Assembly: GCA_964632995.1 (NCBI GenBank)
Contig: CAZWDL010000063.1
Span: forward strand, 1-42,461
Source of the DNA: CAZWDL01 sp964632995
GTDB taxonomy: Bacteria; Bacteroidota; Bacteroidia; Chitinophagales; Saprospiraceae
Reading direction: 5' to 3'
Length of the DNA: 42,461 bases
Position numbers and translations under genes: made by a program. Under the pieces are notes generated by a model. The model was not told where the DNA came from, did not search any database, and was given only the letters and a program-made list of their open reading frames with translations. Positions 41,954 through 42,461 of the stretch are shown here, in pieces; within the stretch, counting starts at the first letter, position 1; each line of letters begins with the position of its first letter.

Positions 41954-42383
41954 ATGCGTACCTTTCTCTTGATTTTTGCTTTTGCGGTTCTTTACCTGCT
42001 GAGGCTCCCGGCGCAAGGACCAGTCAGTGGATTTATGCCGGGCGGGAAACACACGGATATCGCCGTCAATTACACCCATGAGCACTTCGATCAGTATTAC
42101 TTCGGCGCTGGTTGCTGTTCCCGCCTTATTCCGAGTAGGATGGGGCGGGCGAAAATGGTACGTAGATGGTTGGCTGGAGTTTTATCATACTTTTAATCCG
42201 GGAACGGATGTGCAGATTTCTGCCGGCAACGGCTCTCGGTGGCAACGGCTTGGAGCGACGATCTACTATGCTTTTACGCCTTCTACCGGAGTGGTGCTCA
42301 ACGCAGCTCAGTTTCTCGGCGGAGCTAACATCGGCAAGGCCGGTCAACTAAGTGCGGGGCTGGTATTTAAGATGGATTGGTGA
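41954..42383 (+). pseudogene. Remnant of an exported beta-barrel-like protein
   Basis: An ATG at 41954 opens a signal peptide (MRTFLLIFAFAVLYLLRLPA) and about 30 mature residues (GPVSGFMPGGKHTDIAVNYT, then HEHFDQYYFG). After about 42110 this frame stops looking like protein, and a different frame (+1 nt) continues from about VAVPALFRVGW to a plausible barrel end: WLEFYHTFNP, GLVFKMDW, stop at 42383. The N-terminal part resembles exported transporter-like proteins of Lewinella relatives, which I recall as about 250-320 residues; here only about 142 remain. So the gene has a frameshift and probably an internal deletion. A sequencing indel cannot be excluded. Confidence 0.6.
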
Positions 42384-42461
42384 CTCCACCACTGCCCGGC
42401 GCACTGAGTACACTGTAAATTAAGTTCTTTCGTGTTTTGGGATGGGCATTTTGGTGAAAGG

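Overview
The window is a stretch of a Bacteroidota chromosome, most likely from the Saprospiria/Lewinella side of the phylum. The evidence is a FecR/STN-TonB surface-signalling cassette, DUF4249 and DUF4252 proteins, a type IX secretion sorting domain, LptF/LptG and FtsZ proteins of Bacteroidota form, and promoter boxes matching the TTTG / TAnnTTTG pattern of this phylum. The exact genus is inference. I see no rRNA, tRNA, CRISPR array, prophage or transposase.

Layout. Positions 289-5922 (minus strand) hold an ECF sigma factor, a FecR anti-sigma factor, a TonB-dependent receptor with an STN signalling domain, and a DUF4249 lipoprotein. This is a cell-surface signalling and uptake unit of unknown ligand. 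At 6119-7654 (plus) is an AGCS sodium:amino-acid symporter. At 7687-10058 (minus) a PAP2-family phosphatase overlaps an LptF/LptG-type lipopolysaccharide permease by 4 bp. At 10367-12509 (plus) is a second sigma cassette: ECF sigma, a membrane-anchored anti-sigma-like protein overlapping it by 20 bp, and two DUF4252 proteins, one with a signal peptide and one a lipoprotein. An NlpE/COG3650/META three-part lipoprotein (minus) and a 963-residue Asp-box (BNR) repeat protein (plus) follow.

Positions 17100-24159 are the accessory part: a truncated DUF72 gene, typA/bipA, a type IX-secreted protein, and a 91-residue hypothetical protein with a clear terminator. The gaps between them are packed with palindromes, including a 171-bp near-palindrome and a cluster of nested hairpins beside it.

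Positions 24160-40572 (minus) are a complete dcw cell-division and peptidoglycan cluster transcribed in the order mraZ, rsmH, ftsL, ftsI, murE, mraY, murD, ftsW, murG, murC, ftsQ, ftsA, ftsZ. MraZ, RsmH, FtsL and FtsI begin the operon. MurC-E and MraY/MurG make lipid II, FtsW/FtsI polymerise and cross-link it at the septum, and FtsQ/FtsA/FtsZ form the division machinery. The mraZ promoter carries two groups of GTG-centred repeats at 10-bp spacing that look like an autoregulatory MraZ operator; one group contains the GTG start codon. Upstream lie a dolichol-phosphate-mannose-synthase-like glycosyltransferase (41004-41750) and the remains of a frameshifted exported protein gene (41954-42383).

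The core genes are ordinary for the phylum. The most unusual material is the operator at mraZ, the palindromic elements at 20102-20521 and 23955-24114, the heptamer repeat between murC and ftsQ, the two gene remnants, and the sigma/anti-sigma/DUF4252 cassette, whose output is unknown.
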